Shown in pieces: positions 1 through 11,795 of a DNA stretch of 64,000 bases. Source of the stretch: Euborellia annulipes (taxonomy: Eukaryota > Arthropoda > Insecta > Dermaptera > Anisolabididae); assembly GCA_023213315.1 (NCBI GenBank), contig JAKCPI010012441.1, positions 1-64,000 on the forward strand, read 5' to 3'. The position numbers and the translations under genes were made by a program. The number at the start of each line of letters is the position of its first letter. Within the stretch, counting starts at the first letter, position 1. Under the pieces are notes generated by a model. That model did not search any database. It was not told the origin of the DNA and saw only the letters and a program-made list of their open reading frames with translations.

Positions 1-93
1 TTACTCACATAACCCAGTGAAACCCCACATATAAACACAACCTCAGTTTAAAATGTTTCACCTAAAACCTACACCGCAATCTCTAAACTTAAT

Positions 94-1164
94 CATCAAT
101 TAATCAACATTGAACATTTATAATTTATCAAAATTTTGACTCGCATTAGAATATGTATATTTAATAGATATAATTAACTTAGATTCTATCAATAATTATA
201 TTCCATGTATTTTATTGTTTTGTTTAGAAACCGATAAGAAATAAAAAACGATTAATCTGAAATCGATATCGAATGATATTTTCAAGTAAAAGGTTAATGT
301 ATTCGTGTCTATCGTAATATCATATGTGCCAACAGTGAGGAGTAATATAAATCATTTTGTCGAAGGGTTTTTTTTCTCTAAAAAGTTGAAAATCCTAAAA
401 AGCTCTTCTTAATCAGGCCATTTGCATTCCATTCCGGGAATCCCAGCGAATCCCTTTTCTCTCTATGTTTATATATTAAAATATAATCTTGGCGATTGCA
501 GCTGTTGGGTGTAGAGTAGAGAAGAAGGGGGTAGAACATCGAATGCGGAATCTTTTAGTAGCCATTTTCCACCCCACCTCTAATCTCTCCCACAATGGAT
601 AAATAAATCAAAGTACAAAAAGAAAGATTTCTTCTCTGTATCTCTCAAAAAAATTAAAAAGAGTTTAGTATTTAATTATGAATCGAGGTTGTGGGTTTGG
701 TTTCCATCATTAGTAAAAAATAATATTTGATCATTTTAATAATTAATTTAAATGAATATAGGATTCAACAAGTTGTTGAAATATTACCAATTTTAAAATA
801 ATATTAAATTAAATTAGGCAACGAAATCAAAACTTTAAGGTTAATTTTTTTTTTTTTTTTAGTATTTCTTTTATATTTACGATAAACTTGTTAATTATTA
901 GCATTGAGTTTTAAAATTTGGTTTAGGGTAAGCTGGAGAAAATCGTGGTTAGCGATAATTATTTACTGCTCTTTGAGAATCGATTCACTCCTCGTTTTAA
1001 TAATTCTTACGACTTTAAATATAAAATTTCAATCACGTAGATCATTTCCTTTTGAATACATATAGAAAGTTACCGACCATTTTGCAGGACCCACTTTTTT
1101 TTGGACTCAGGGAACTTCAAAATTTCACGAATTTTTGACGTGAATCTAAAAATTTCTTTCTATA
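94..1164 (-). repeat. Outer arm X, left copy, ending in a family D fragment
   Basis: This is about 1.07 kb of AT-rich sequence that recurs inverted at 4560-5650. The part near 1010-1164 is recognisably family D in minus orientation: 'aaatataaaatttcaat', then 'ggactcagggaacttcaaa', then the 'tttctttctata' terminus, where element E begins. The region 400-600 is somewhat more GC-rich and contains 'ttccgggaatcccagcgaa', but it has no coding signal. Confidence 0.85.
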
Positions 1165-2835
1165 GGGTCATTCTACGTCAAATCAACCAAAAAAAATAAA
1201 AAATTTTCACCTCATAATCTCAGATTTTTATGAAACTTGGTATGTTTGTTCTATATATAAAGATAAGTAACAGCACCAAATTTCAATTTTTTTATCTCAC
1301 TTAGTTTTCGAGTTATGGGACTTTAAAGTTTTGATTTTTTCCCTTCCGCGGCTTGGCTAATGCCAAACAAAATGTGACATGGAAGAGAAAATAATTTCTC
1401 ATTTGCTTATTTGACACCCAATCTTGATGAAATTTTTTTGGTAAGTTCTTTAAACAATAAGGAATTAGAAAAAAAATATATCACGAATCTAAGTTAATCC
1501 TAAAATATAAAAAAATTCATATTGTTGATTTTTTTTAGTTATGAAAACGCAAACATGGTTTAGCGCTAAAGCCAATTCTCCAAAGGGAATGAGATATTCA
1601 AGAAAATTTTTTTTCTAAATAATCTACATGAAATGGGCTTTAATTTAGTAAAATAAAAATTTTGTGTATTTTGTCCCTCTATTTCTAAAGTCCATTGCAA
1701 GTTTCAATATATAGTTTTCATGTTAAAAAGGTTCAAGGGCAAAATGAAAATATACATTTAAAGAGCATCTAAAAAATAATTGATTTTTGAATTTTAATAA
1801 AAATCGTTGCAGGAAATTTTGAGAAAATTGGAAAAAACTGAAAAAGTACATCAGTAAAGTACTAGTACTTTTGGCCGATTTGTTCAAAAGCTTATTTTGA
1901 GTGTCGGGGAGGGTACCTAACTTAAATATAAAATTTCAACCTCCTAGCTCAATCCTTTCATGCTTTCAATTGAATTGATTGTGTTTTCGTCTCTGTTTAG
2001 TTTTAAGCAGACACACACACAGTGTCCATTTGAAATCATGAAAGAATTGAGCTAGGAGGTTGAAATTTTATATTTAAGTTAGGTACCCTCCCGGACACTC
2101 AAAATAAGCTTTTGAACAAAATCGGCCAAAAAGTACTAGTACTTTACTGATGTACTTTTTCAGTTTTTTTCAATTTTCTCAAAATTTGCTGCAACGATTT
2201 TTATTAAAATTCATAAATCAATTATTTTTTTAGATGCTCTTTAAAATGTATATTTTCATTTTGCCCTTGAAACCTTTTTAACATGTAAAACTATATATTG
2301 AAACTTGCAATGGACTTTAGAAATAGAGGGAACAAAATACACAAAATTTTTATTTTACTAAATTAAAGCCCATTTCATGCAGATTATTTAGAAAAAAAAA
2401 TTTTCTTGAATATCTCATTCCCTTTTGGAGATATTGGCTTTAGCGCTAAACCATGTTTGCGTTTTCATAACTAAAAAAAATCAACAATATGAATTTTTTT
2501 TTATATTTTAGGATTAACTTAGATTCGTGATATATTTTTTTTCTAATTCCTTATTGTTTAAAGAACCTACCAAAAAAATTTCATCAAGATTGGGGGTCAA
2601 ATAAGCAAATGAGAAATTATTTTCTCTTCCATGTCACATTTTGTTTGGCATTAGCCAAGCCGCGGAAGGTGAAAAAATCAAAACTTTAAAGTGCCATAAC
2701 TCGAAAATTAAGTGAGATAAAAATTGAAATTTGGTGCTGTTACTTATCTTTATATATAGAACAAACATACCAAGTTTCATAAAAATCTGAGATTATGGGT
2801 GAAATGGCTCTGGTTGAACTGACGTGGAATGACCC
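1165..2835. mobile_element. Foldback element E, copy 1 (1.67 kb)
   Basis: The element is itself a palindrome with arms of about 800 bp (1165-1965 and 2040-2835) and a loop of about 70 bp holding a short (ac)n run. Its ends read GGGTCATTCTACGTCAAATC and the complement of GGGTCATTCCACGTCAGTTC, flanked by TATA. This fits a non-autonomous foldback/MITE-like transposon with a TA-type target. The inner arm portion (about 1840-1990) is shared with family D: the 'tactagtacttt' module and 'aatataaaatttcaacctcc'. No open frame of useful length exists. The superfamily is not certain. Confidence 0.8.
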
Positions 2836-2878
2836 TATATTAAAATAAAATCTACAATAGCATTTATATTTTAATATA

Positions 2879-4559
2879 GGGTCATTCCACGTCAGTTCAA
2901 CCAGGCCATTTCACCCATAATCTCAGATTTTTATGAAACTTGGTATGTTTGTTCTATATATAAAGATAAGTAACAGCACCAAATTTCAATTTTTTATCTC
3001 ACTTAGTTTTCGAGTTATGGCACTTTAAAGTTTTGATTTTTTCACCTTCCGCGGCTTGGATAATGCCAAACAAAATGTGACATGGAAGAGAAAATAATTT
3101 CTCATTTGCTTATTTGACACCCAATCTTGATGAAATTTTTTTGGTAAGTTCTTTAAACAATAAGGAATTAGAAAAAAAATATATCACGAATCTAAGTTAA
3201 TCCTAAAATATAAAAAAAAATTCATATTGTTGATTTTTTTTTAGTTATGAAAACGCAAACATGGTTTAGCGCTAAAGCCAATATCTCCAAAAGGGAATGA
3301 GATATTCAAGAAAATTTTTTTTTCTAAATAATCTACATGAAATGGGCTTTAATTTAGTAAAATAAAAATTTTGTGTATTTTGTTCCCTCTATTTCTAAAG
3401 TCCATTGCAAGTTTCAATATATAGTTTTACATGTTAAAAAGGTTTCAAGGGCAAAATGAAAATATACATTTTAAAGAGCATCTAAAAAAATAATTGATTT
3501 TTGAATTTTAATAAAAATCGTTGCAGCAAATTTTGAGAAAATTGAAAAAAACTGAAAAAGTACATCAGTAAAGTACTAGTACTTTTTGGCCGATTTTGTT
3601 CAAAAGCTTATTTTGAATGTCGGGGAGGGTACCTAACTTAAATATAAAATTTCAACCTCCTAACTCAATTCTTTCATGATTTCAAATGGACACTGTGTGT
3701 GTGTCTGCTTAAAACTAAACAGAGACGAAAACACAATCAATTCAATTGAAAGCATGAAAGGATTGAGCTAGGAGGTTGAAATTTTATATTTAAGTTAGGT
3801 ACCCTCCCCCGACATTCAAAATAAGCTTTTGAACAAAATCGGCCAAAAAGTACTAGTACTTTACTGATGTACTTTTTCAGTTTTTTTCAATTTTCTCAAA
3901 ATTTGCTGCAACGATTTTTATTAAAATTCAAAAATCAATTATTTTTTTAGATGCTCTTTAAAATGTATATTTTCATTTTGCCCTTGAAACCTTTTTAACA
4001 TGTAAAACTATATATTGAAACTTGCAATGGACTTTAGAAATAGAGGGACCAAAATACACAAAATTTTTATTTTAGTAAATTAAAGCCCATTTCATGTAGA
4101 TTATTTAGAAAAAAAAATTTCTTGAATATCTCATTCCCTTTTGGAGATATTGGCTTTAGCGCTAAACCATGTTTGCGTTTTCATAACTAAAAAAAAATCA
4201 ACAATATGAATTTTTTTTATATTTTAGGATTAACTTAGATTCGTGATATATTTTTTTTCTAATTCCTTATTGTTTAAAGAACTTACCAAAAAAATTTCAT
4301 CAAGATTGGGTGTCAAATAAGCAAATGAGAAATTATTTTCTCTTCCATGTCACATTTTGTTTGGCATTAGCCAAGCCGCGGAAGGTGAAAAATCAAAACT
4401 TTAAAGTGCCATAACTCGAAAACTAAGTGAGATAAAAAATTGAAATTTGGTGCTGTTACTTATCTTTATATATAGAACAAACATACCAAGTTTCATAAAA
4501 ATCTGAGATTATGGGTGAAAATTTTTTATTTTTTTGGTTGATTTGACGTGGAATGACCC
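2879..4559. mobile_element. Foldback element E, copy 2 (1.68 kb)
   Basis: This is the mirror copy of the element at 1165-2835, including its asymmetric loop in reverse complement (about 3690-3760). Its ends are GGGTCATTCCACGTCAGTTC and the complement of GGGTCATTCCACGTCAAATC. It is separated from copy 1 by about 43 bp of AT-rich sequence that is partly palindromic. The two copies are nearly identical, which implies a recent duplication or an artefact. Confidence 0.8.
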
Positions 4560-5650
4560 TATATAGAAAGAAAGTTTTAGATTCACGTCAAAAATTCGTG
4601 AAATTTTGAAGTTCCCTGAGTCCAAAAAAGTGGGTCCCGCAAAATGGTCGGTCTTTCTATATGTATTCAAAAGGAAATGATCTACGTGATTGAAATTTTA
4701 TATTTAAAGTCGTAAGAATTATTAAAACGAGGAGTGAATCGATTCTCAAAGAGCAGTAAATAATTATCGCTAACCACGATTTTCTCAGCTTACCCTAAAC
4801 CAAATTTTTAAAACTCAATGCTAATAATTAACAAGTTTGTCGTAAATATTATAAAAGAAATACCTAAAAAAAAAAAAAAATTAACCGTAAAGTTTTGATT
4901 TCGTTGCCTAATTTAATTTAATATTATTTTAAAATTGGTAATATTTCAACAACTTGTTGAATCCTATATTCATTTAAATTAATTATTTATTAAAATGATG
5001 AAAATATTATTTTTTACTAATGATGGAAACCAAACCCACAACCTCACAATTCATAATTAAATACTAAACTCTTTTTAATTTTTTTGAGAGATACAGAGAG
5101 AAGAAATCTTTCTTTTTATTTTGTACTTTGATTTATTTATCCATTGTGGGAGAGATTAGAGGTGGGGTGGAAAAATGGCTACTAAAAGATTCCGCATTCG
5201 ATGTTCACCCCCTTCTTCTCTACTCTACACCCAACAGCTGCAATCGCCAAGATTATATTTTAATATATAAACATAGAGAGAAAAGGGATTCGCTGGGATT
5301 CCCGGAATGGAATGCAAATGGCCTGATTAAAGAAGAGCTTTTTAGGATTTTCAACTTTTTAGAGAAAAAAAAAACTTCCCTTCGACAAATGATTTATATT
5401 ACTCCTCACTGTTGGCATATGATATTACGATAGACACGAATACATTAACCTTTTACTTGAAAATATCATTCGATATCGATTTCAGATTAATCGTTTTTTT
5501 TTCTATATCGGTTTCTAAACAAAACAATAAAATACATGGAATATAATTATTGATAGAATCTAAGTTAATTATATCTAATTAAATATACATATTCTAATGC
5601 GAGTCAAAAATTTTGATAAATTATAAATGTTCAATGTTGATTAATTGATG
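4560..5650 (+). repeat. Outer arm X, right copy
   Basis: This is the inverted partner of 94-1164. It opens with a family D terminus ('tatatagaaagaaagtt') directly at the end of E. An open frame of 101 codons at 5128-5433 (plus) is an accident of this repeat: the mirror arm contains the same DNA, and the peptide resembles nothing I recognise. Confidence 0.85.
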
Positions 5651-5732
5651 TGTCAGAAATGGAATTTTTTTTGATATGTTGACGACATGATTTATTTATG
5701 ACAAAAATAATTATTAAAATCTCCTCTATTAA

Positions 5733-6298
5733 TTTTTACTTTCTCTTACCCGATATATGAAATATATAGAGAGAAATTAATGAGATCATGTTATGTCGAG
5801 TTTTGAGGTCTCCTGAGTTCAAAAAAGTGGGTGCCGCAAATTGGTCTGTCTGTATGTAACGATTTTAAGCATAAAGGAATTGAGCTTCCGAATTGAAATT
5901 TTATATTCAAGTAAGGTACCCTCCCGAACACTCAAAATAAGCTTTTGAACAAAATCGGCCAAACAAGTACTAGTACTTTACTTTTTCAGTTTTTTTTTTC
6001 GGTTTCTCAAAATTCGCTCCAACGATTTTGATTTAAATTCAAAAGTTAATTATTTTTTACTTGCTTTTTAAAATGTACAGAAAATAGTTTGAAGTAGACC
6101 GCACTTTACTGGTGTAGTATTTCAGATTTTTACTTTTTACTTATGAAATGCAATTGGCCAAGTTTGGAACTAATGCGCTATGGGAAACTAAATATATCTC
6201 GTCACAAAAAATCTGGTGTGACAGTACAGTATACAACTTTCTCTTGCCGAAGGGTTAGAGAAAGTTGTATGCTGTGCGACCAGTCACACCAGATTTTA
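5733..6298 (+). mobile_element. Family D repeat, copy D1
   Basis: It starts with the family terminus 'tttttactttctcttacc' and an AT-rich tip ending 'tatagagagaaa'. The 'tttgaggtctcctgagttc' block, the 'gaaattttatattcaagtaagg' block and the 'tactagtacttta' module follow. It ends with the family hairpin at 6208-6297. The middle is partly deleted (about 6075-6180). Internal matches to at least ten other loci in the window show that it is a dispersed repeat. It has no coding capacity. Confidence 0.8.
6208..6297. repeat. D-family terminal hairpin (about 90 nt)
   Basis: 'aaatctggtgtgac' at the left pairs with 'gtcacaccagattt' at the right. Inside, 'acaactttctcttg' pairs with the 'agagaaagttgt' part around a short loop at about 6248. 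The stem is nearly perfect over more than 35 bp. The same hairpin recurs at 21188, 24251, 50105 and (split) 59085-59415. Confidence 0.88.
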
Positions 6299-6807
6299 TC
6301 CTAAATCCACGGGTATTTCAAAAAACAGTGTTTCATTTAAATAGATTATTTCCTTATAAAGCAAGTTATTATTATTTTTGAGAATTTTACGTAATCATTC
6401 CACCCACATTTTTTTTAATACTCTTTGTACGTGAGTTAATACTATAATTAAGGTTGTAATTTGCTTGTTCCGATTTACATAATTATAAGAATGATAATAA
6501 TTGCATACTTTCACCCTAATAACAATGGAAAAATGTCTCTTTGTTGAATTTTAAATCGAATTAATTGCTTAAAATATAATTATGAATGATTAACTAGTGA
6601 TTTTTCTAATTAATTTATCTTCTATTAATATTACATTTTTTTTTAATGAGCAAGTAGGCTACTCAAGTCAGAATTGCGAGCACCTAAAAAAAACTTGAAA
6701 TTTTTTTAGAATTAGGAGTTTGGATTTTTTTATATCGATTAGATGAAGAATTTAATCAAAATATAGGAGACGTACCAGCCAGGATTTTTATTTAATTTAC
6801 AAGTGGT
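6299..6807. other. AT-rich sequence without recognisable feature
   Basis: Long A/T tracts, no open frame and no repeat shared with the rest of the window that I can see. Confidence 0.6.
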
Positions 6808-6953
6808 AAAAAACGAAGGCGACTAATTGCAAAATTTTAAAGTTTTAAATTTCCCTCTCTGACTCCGCTTCCTCTCACTTTAACCAAGCAGCGAGAGTTA
6901 GTGGTAAACAGGCATATAAAACGGAAGTGAGTGGTTAGCGCTTTATTTAGACT
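6808..6953 (-). mobile_element. Helitron-like dispersed repeat fragment H1
   Basis: Read on the minus strand it goes 'aaagcgctaaccact', a GC-richer stretch with 'ctcgctgcttgg' and 'gaggaagcggagtcagagag', then 'aaatttaaaactttaaaa'. The same order of blocks occurs at 14908-15130 (minus) and 62973-63135 (plus). Helitron assignment rests on related copies with a GC-rich hairpin and a CTAG end, so it is an inference. Confidence 0.5.
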
Positions 6954-6964
6954 ATTAGTATGAT

Positions 6965-7000
6965 AATTATAGACGTTTCGGTCGATTCTTCAGGACAATT
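6965..7000 (-). ncRNA. Hammerhead-ribozyme-like motif, helix II lost
   Basis: On the minus strand: CTGAAGA (6987-6993), a short 'atcgacc', then GAAACGTC. The flanks AATTGT and ATAATT can form a six-pair helix I with one G-U. Helix II, which normally separates CUGANGA from GAAA, is reduced to a few bases, so cleavage activity is unlikely. A solitary relic of the HHR family. Confidence 0.5.
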
Positions 7001-8649
7001 ATTGCTTAAAATTTTTGGAAAACATTTCATATATACAATTTCTTACAATATACACAATACACAATACAAAATTCTTTTATAACGGCATATTTTGTATGTA
7101 TATGCCAAAAGGAAAATGGTTGACTCACTATTGAATGAGAGAAACTCGGAGCAATCAAGTCACCCACTATTCATAAAATGAAAGAATTTTCTTTTAAAAA
7201 TTGTAAAATTGAAATCAATGTCTACCCTAAAAAAATATTGTTTTTGAAATAATAATTGTACTGAAGAATTACATTGATTGAAAAGTCGATAATTAGAAAT
7301 TAAATAGGAATTTTTTATTCAATCTCCGAACTACGGTGTCTTCTGTATCCTGATTATTTTTTTTATATTATAAAATTAATCAAAAATATATTTTTCAATG
7401 AAAAATTTAACATATTATAATATTAACATTATCGCTTCCTGTAATTTTTGGAAAAATATTAAATTGCTTTCGAACTTTTTTTCGGTACAGGTAGAAATTA
7501 TTAATGTTTTCTTGTTTTCATATGTTTAAAAAATATTATTTTTCATTTAGTTTTCCTGATAATTGTTTCACTAACCCATAATAGAGATCTATAGCACCCC
7601 TGATCTATAATCTTGGGTGAAAAAAATTAAATTTTAATCCCATTATATACTCTTTATAATAATTTGAAATGTGGATACAATAAAAATTTCAGCTTCTCTA
7701 ATTAGGTTTTTTTTTTTTTAAATTCATTTTTGCCTCAGCCAGGGAACATATGCCAATCTTGGTACGTTCTAACATTCTAACAAATTAACACTACAAACAG
7801 AAATTCAATGTTATTTTCATATATCACACAAACTTATACTTATATCTTAAAAAAAAAAAATAAATAAAATAAAAAACTTCAGCGCTTTGTATAAACTAAT
7901 TTAATAACTAATTCAAAATTATTTATATTTATATCAGAATTGGAAAAATGTTTGGTTGGTGGTGAAGAGGAATCTTGAATGGGGTAATAATATTTTATTT
8001 AGAACGCCTGGATAGTTCTTCTTTTGTTAGTGATATTCAAAAAGTACTTTTTTTTAAGTTGCTCTACTTTACAACTTGTTTATATTAGGTTTCAAAAAAA
8101 GCAAGATTCTTTTAATATTTTCTTTCATTGAACAGTTCAGAGAGTTCTAAATTAAGTATGTTATTTTAATTCACATGCAATTTAATGTTATATTTTTTCG
8201 CTTCCTTGGCCAATTTAATGCTCTGTGTATAACACTGAACAAAAAAAAAATATTTAATATATCTTAACAGCTTCCAGATGGCTTCAAGTGGCACACAAGA
8301 AATGCATGATGATGATGACATCATTGGGTTTGTTAATAAAATCAACATTTTGTAATTTTTTGAATTGGTTTATTTAAAAGGACATCTATCTAACTAAACG
8401 AAAGTTCAGCAATCTTGTTCCCAAGTGACTTGACTCCTCTCTTTTTTTTTTTTTTCTCTCTCTCTGTCCGATTCTGTCACGTTCACTGCTTTCTGGTTAG
8501 AATAAAATAAATCTTATTGGAAAATATATACCCTCTACGAGGGAGGAATTTAATTTTTGATAATATTTACATTCTCATTATTAATGAATTTTTAGTCATT
8601 ATATTTTTCATCTCATTTAGTGCAAGTTTACTGCAAAATTACTAAAGTT
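7001..8649. other. AT-rich sequence, no gene seen
   Basis: Homopolymers and short direct repeats ('acaatacacaatac' near 7050). Short minus-strand frames at 8166-8348 lack any family resemblance. A TC-rich tract lies at 8438-8465. Confidence 0.6.
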
Positions 8650-8893
8650 TTTTTTACTTTATCTTACCTCTATATATGTTTTTATAGAGAGAAAGTATTG
8701 GATTCATGTCAAAAATTCGATGTCTAGATTTTGATGGATATACACGTTTTGAGGCCCCCTGAATCCAAAAAATGGTTTTCACGACATGGCCTGTCTCTCT
8801 GTGTGTGTTCATTTTAAAGCATAAAGGAATTGAGCTAGGAGTAGGAGGTTGAAATTTTATATTTAAGTTAGGCACCCCCCTAGACTGGTCGCA
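8650..8893 (+). mobile_element. Family D repeat, copy D2a (left half)
   Basis: It carries the terminus 'tactttatcttacctctatat', then 'agagagaaagtattggattc', 'tttgaggccccctgaatcc' and the 'gaggttgaaattttatattt' block. It stops at 'ggcaccccccta', where an inverted D segment begins. Confidence 0.8.
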
Positions 8894-9400
8894 CAGCACG
8901 TAACTTTCTAGGAAAATATTTATATTTTGTTACCATGGCAACCATTTCTCCTATCTTCTTAACTATCCTATGAAGTTCAAGTGTAAAGTGTGCTTCAAAA
9001 GATTTCAATGGCAAAATGAGAAAATAAATTTTAAAGAGCATCTAAAAAATAATTGGTTTTTTAATCTTAATCAAAATCGTTATCGGGAATTTTGAGAAAA
9101 TCGCAAAAAACTGAAAAAGTACATCAGTAAAGTAAAGAATAGTACGTTTGGGCTGAGGTTGAAATTTTATATTTAAGTTAGACACCCACCTAGGGAGTGA
9201 AAATAAGCTTTTAATCAAAATTGGCCAAAGAGTACTAGTACTTTATTGATGTACTTTTTCAGTTTTTTTCGATTTTCTCAAAATTTGCTCCAAGAATTTT
9301 AATTAAAATTCAAAAATCAATTATTTTTTTAGATGCTCTTTAAAATATATATCCTCATTTTACCATTGAAATCTTTTGAATACCACTTTCCTCTTGTACT
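8894..9400. mobile_element. Family D repeat, copy D2b, inverted duplication of the 3' half
   Basis: Bases 8894-9130 carry the 'gttaccatggcaacc' and 'gaaaaagtacatcagtaaagta' blocks in minus orientation. Bases 9140-9400 repeat the same blocks in plus orientation (tactagtactttattgatg, then the Ctttaaaatatatat block). The result is a local foldback appended to D2a. Confidence 0.7.
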
Positions 9401-9904
9401 TTATAGGGGGGTAATTATCCTCTTTACCTCCCCTCCCCCTTGTATGAGTGTAACTTTTTTGCTAATGCTTATGAGATGTTTTTTTTTTTTTTTTATTTTA
9501 TGCTTATTGAACAAATTTTTTTCAAGATTTTTATGCTTTTTTCAGCACTTTTTCCTTATTTTGTCCGGTCTTTACTTATTACTAAAAAAATGAAGAACGT
9601 AAGAAATAATTCAATTTTTTTAATTTAATCCTTTAACTTGTCTCTTTGCTTGATTTGCTGAATTTAAAAACATATCTCCTAAGACATTGTTTAGGCCTAA
9701 GTGTAATCAAAATAATTTTTTTTTTTTTTATTTTGGAAAAATGAATTTTACAAACAAGACTTGAGAGAAGAGAAAACTTCCGAATTAACTTGCCTGGTGA
9801 ACTGGTTGCCTATGTTTGCCCTATTAAAATGGTGGTCTTAGGTTATTTGAGTAGAATTCATATTACAAATTTATAGGATTGGGGAATCTTTTTTTTTAAT
9901 TTGT
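9401..9904. other. Pyrimidine- and A-rich sequence, no gene
   Basis: It contains a CT-rich stretch (9418-9445) and poly-T at 9479-9494. Overlapping short frames at 9333-9628 translate to Phe/Leu-rich peptides from the T runs and are not credible genes. Confidence 0.6.
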
Positions 9905-10005
9905 TTAAGGTCTTTTTCGGTATTTGAGGCCATTTAGGCCAATCGATTTATATCCAATTCTAATAAATTCCTCTTCTTGGACGAGATGCTAACACCCGGG
10001 AATTT
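9905..10005 (-). mobile_element. SINE tail fragment
   Basis: 'taaggtctttttcggtatttgaggcc' is the complement of the tail shared by the tRNA-derived SINE copies at 61903-62080, 11122, 55190 and 17535. 'gatgctaacacccggg' at the far end resembles the tRNA-like head, mostly deleted. Confidence 0.5.
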
Positions 10006-11121
10006 TTTTTGAAAGCAGATATTCATTTTCCGAAAATTCGATTATATGAATCTTCAATTAACCAAAATTGAGAAGTGTCTAATTTTTATAAATTTTCTCA
10101 ATTAATATGCTCTACAATAAATGAAAGATCAATTTATAATGAATACATTTTATCAATATTTCTAGTTCCTTGTTTAAATATTATCGTCCATAAATATGAT
10201 TTTATCTTCTATAAACAGAGATGAAGTTATCAGTAATAAAAAAAAATTTTTTTTCATAATGTTATGACTTTTATACTCTCTCTTTCTTAACTCCTACGCA
10301 TTTCTTATACAATATTACATCATAACGTTAAAGTTGGTTATCAAATTTTTCGAATAAATCAACTAAAGAGAATAAAAAAAAGAAACAATTTTTATTATCC
10401 ATGAGGGTATGCTACAAAATTTTATTATATAAAGATCCTGTTTATTCATTTATGTATATAAGTTAGTCTGTATACATAAGTAAATACATTTTAATGATTG
10501 AAAGCTATATCGTTGCTTACGTCATTCGGGGAAGTCCCTGCGTGATTCTTCATATTTTATTATATTTATCTAAAAATAAAATACATAACCTTAAATGTCA
10601 GTAGAACTTTTTTTTTTATATTAACCGGAATATTAATTTTCTTATATAATTCCTTCTCTCTTGAAAGATGAATGACGCCATTATTACAAATTTAAATTTT
10701 ATTTTTGAATACTCGGTTAAAAACAAAACAAAACAATCATACGTATATGTATAATCACATCACTTTTTTTTTTTTGTTTCGAATTAGATTTGAGGCGAAG
10801 ATAATTTCTTAATTAGAGAATTTGCTTTTAGGTAATCTAGATTAAATATATATATATAATCTGGTTTAAACAATTTTAATTAATTATTTATTTATTATAA
10901 TTGGATGTAATCCAAACAAGGCAATTATTATTTAAAAATTAAAGGTTGTAAAAAAATTAGAACTTCGTAACCTTAAGATTATAGATATATGTTTACATCA
11001 CGAAATTAGAAAAAAAATCAATAACTTATTTTTCAAATGTTATTCTATGTGTACAGTACGTTAAAAAAAACTATACGTTTGTTATTGTTTTTAGAAAGAA
11101 ATTTTTTACTAACTTTTTTTT
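10006..11121. other. AT-rich sequence, no gene seen
   Basis: Low-complexity A/T sequence with a (TA)n patch at 10847-10858. No open frame and no match to the repeat families described here. Confidence 0.6.
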
Positions 11122-11290
11122 TATTTAAGGTCTTTTTCGGCATCTGTGGCGATTCGGGGTCTAAATGACACCGTCCGTATTTATTTAAATTGATATTTAG
11201 CAATGCCAATTGCGGCGAAAGCTCGAGATTGGTGACCCCGAGAATGTGTGTGGAACGTCCCCCGGTAGCCACCCGTACAATGTATAAGCT
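11122..11290 (-). mobile_element. tRNA-derived SINE, degenerate copy
   Basis: The minus-strand tail is 'gccgaaaaagacctta'. The body contains the 'acaccgtccgtatttattt' complement seen again at 15160. The GC-rich head at 11215-11275 includes 'ggggacgttccacac'. The internal promoter boxes are too altered to call with certainty. Confidence 0.5.
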
Positions 11291-11394
11291 TATTAATATT
11301 TATATAATAAAGTCTTACCTCTAAATAACCTCAGTAGCCGAAAAGGGTTAAAAAAAACTTCATATTTAAGCACTAAGATGTTTTTTAATATTCC

Positions 11395-11475
11395 GTCTAG
11401 GTGGCTTAGACCATTTAGGGTTTTTTTTATTTATTTAGTTATTTAATGCGAGAGGCCTCGATAAATGTCATTACC
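11395..11475 (-). mobile_element. SINE body fragment
   Basis: 'ccgtctaggtggcttagaccatttaggg' and a T-rich stretch match the tail and body style of the SINE family, without a head. A short relic only. Confidence 0.35.
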
Positions 11476-11477
11476 CT

Positions 11478-11695
11478 GACAGCTTGGAATATTGCGGTTA
11501 TATTGCAGAAATATTGTCAATCTTGTACAATATTGACAATATAGCAGCAATATTCCAACAATATTGTCGCAATATTCCTTCAAGTTACAAAAGGGCGGAC
11601 ACAGGAATATTGCAGCAATGTTGCTGCAATATTATGATTATTTTGCAAGATTTGCAATATTTCTGGAAAATTGCTGCAGTATTCCAAGTTGTCTG
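11478..11695. mobile_element. AATATT-rich MITE-like element
   Basis: Its ends are inverted: ACAGCTTGGAATATTGC at 11479-11495 and the complement GCAGTATTCCAAGTTGT at about 11673-11689. Inside there are at least nine AATATT cores embedded in 'gcaatattgc' or 'acaatattgt' contexts, in both orientations, giving many alternative small hairpins. Two overlapping short frames (11484-11791) arise from this repetition and are not genes. The class of transposon is unclear. Confidence 0.65.
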
Positions 11696-11795
11696 GGTAA
11701 ATATATGCTATTCAAAATGATTCTGTACACTTTCTTAAAGTGTGATTTTTTATTGTTATTAAAAAAAATACACCCAGCTGTAACTTATTAAACTA

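Larger units (their letters stand above)
94..5650. repeat. Giant nested palindrome (inverted duplication), about 5.56 kb
   Basis: The left half (94-2849) and right half (2863-5650) are reverse complements across nearly their whole length, with an asymmetric spacer of about 13 bp near 2850-2862. The outermost match is 'catcaattaatcaac' at 94 against its complement ending at 5650. Differences are mostly one- or two-base indels in A/T runs plus scattered substitutions. Each half has the order outer arm X, then a foldback element E. The short asymmetric loop of E is also inverted in the second half, so the whole X-E block was duplicated in inverted orientation rather than E inserting twice independently. 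A biological inverted duplication or a foldback assembly/read artefact are both possible. No gene is seen inside. Confidence 0.92.

Noticed and set aside
5128..5433. 101-codon open frame
   Set aside because: It lies wholly in the palindrome arm, the mirror arm carries the same DNA, and the peptide has no recognisable family feature.
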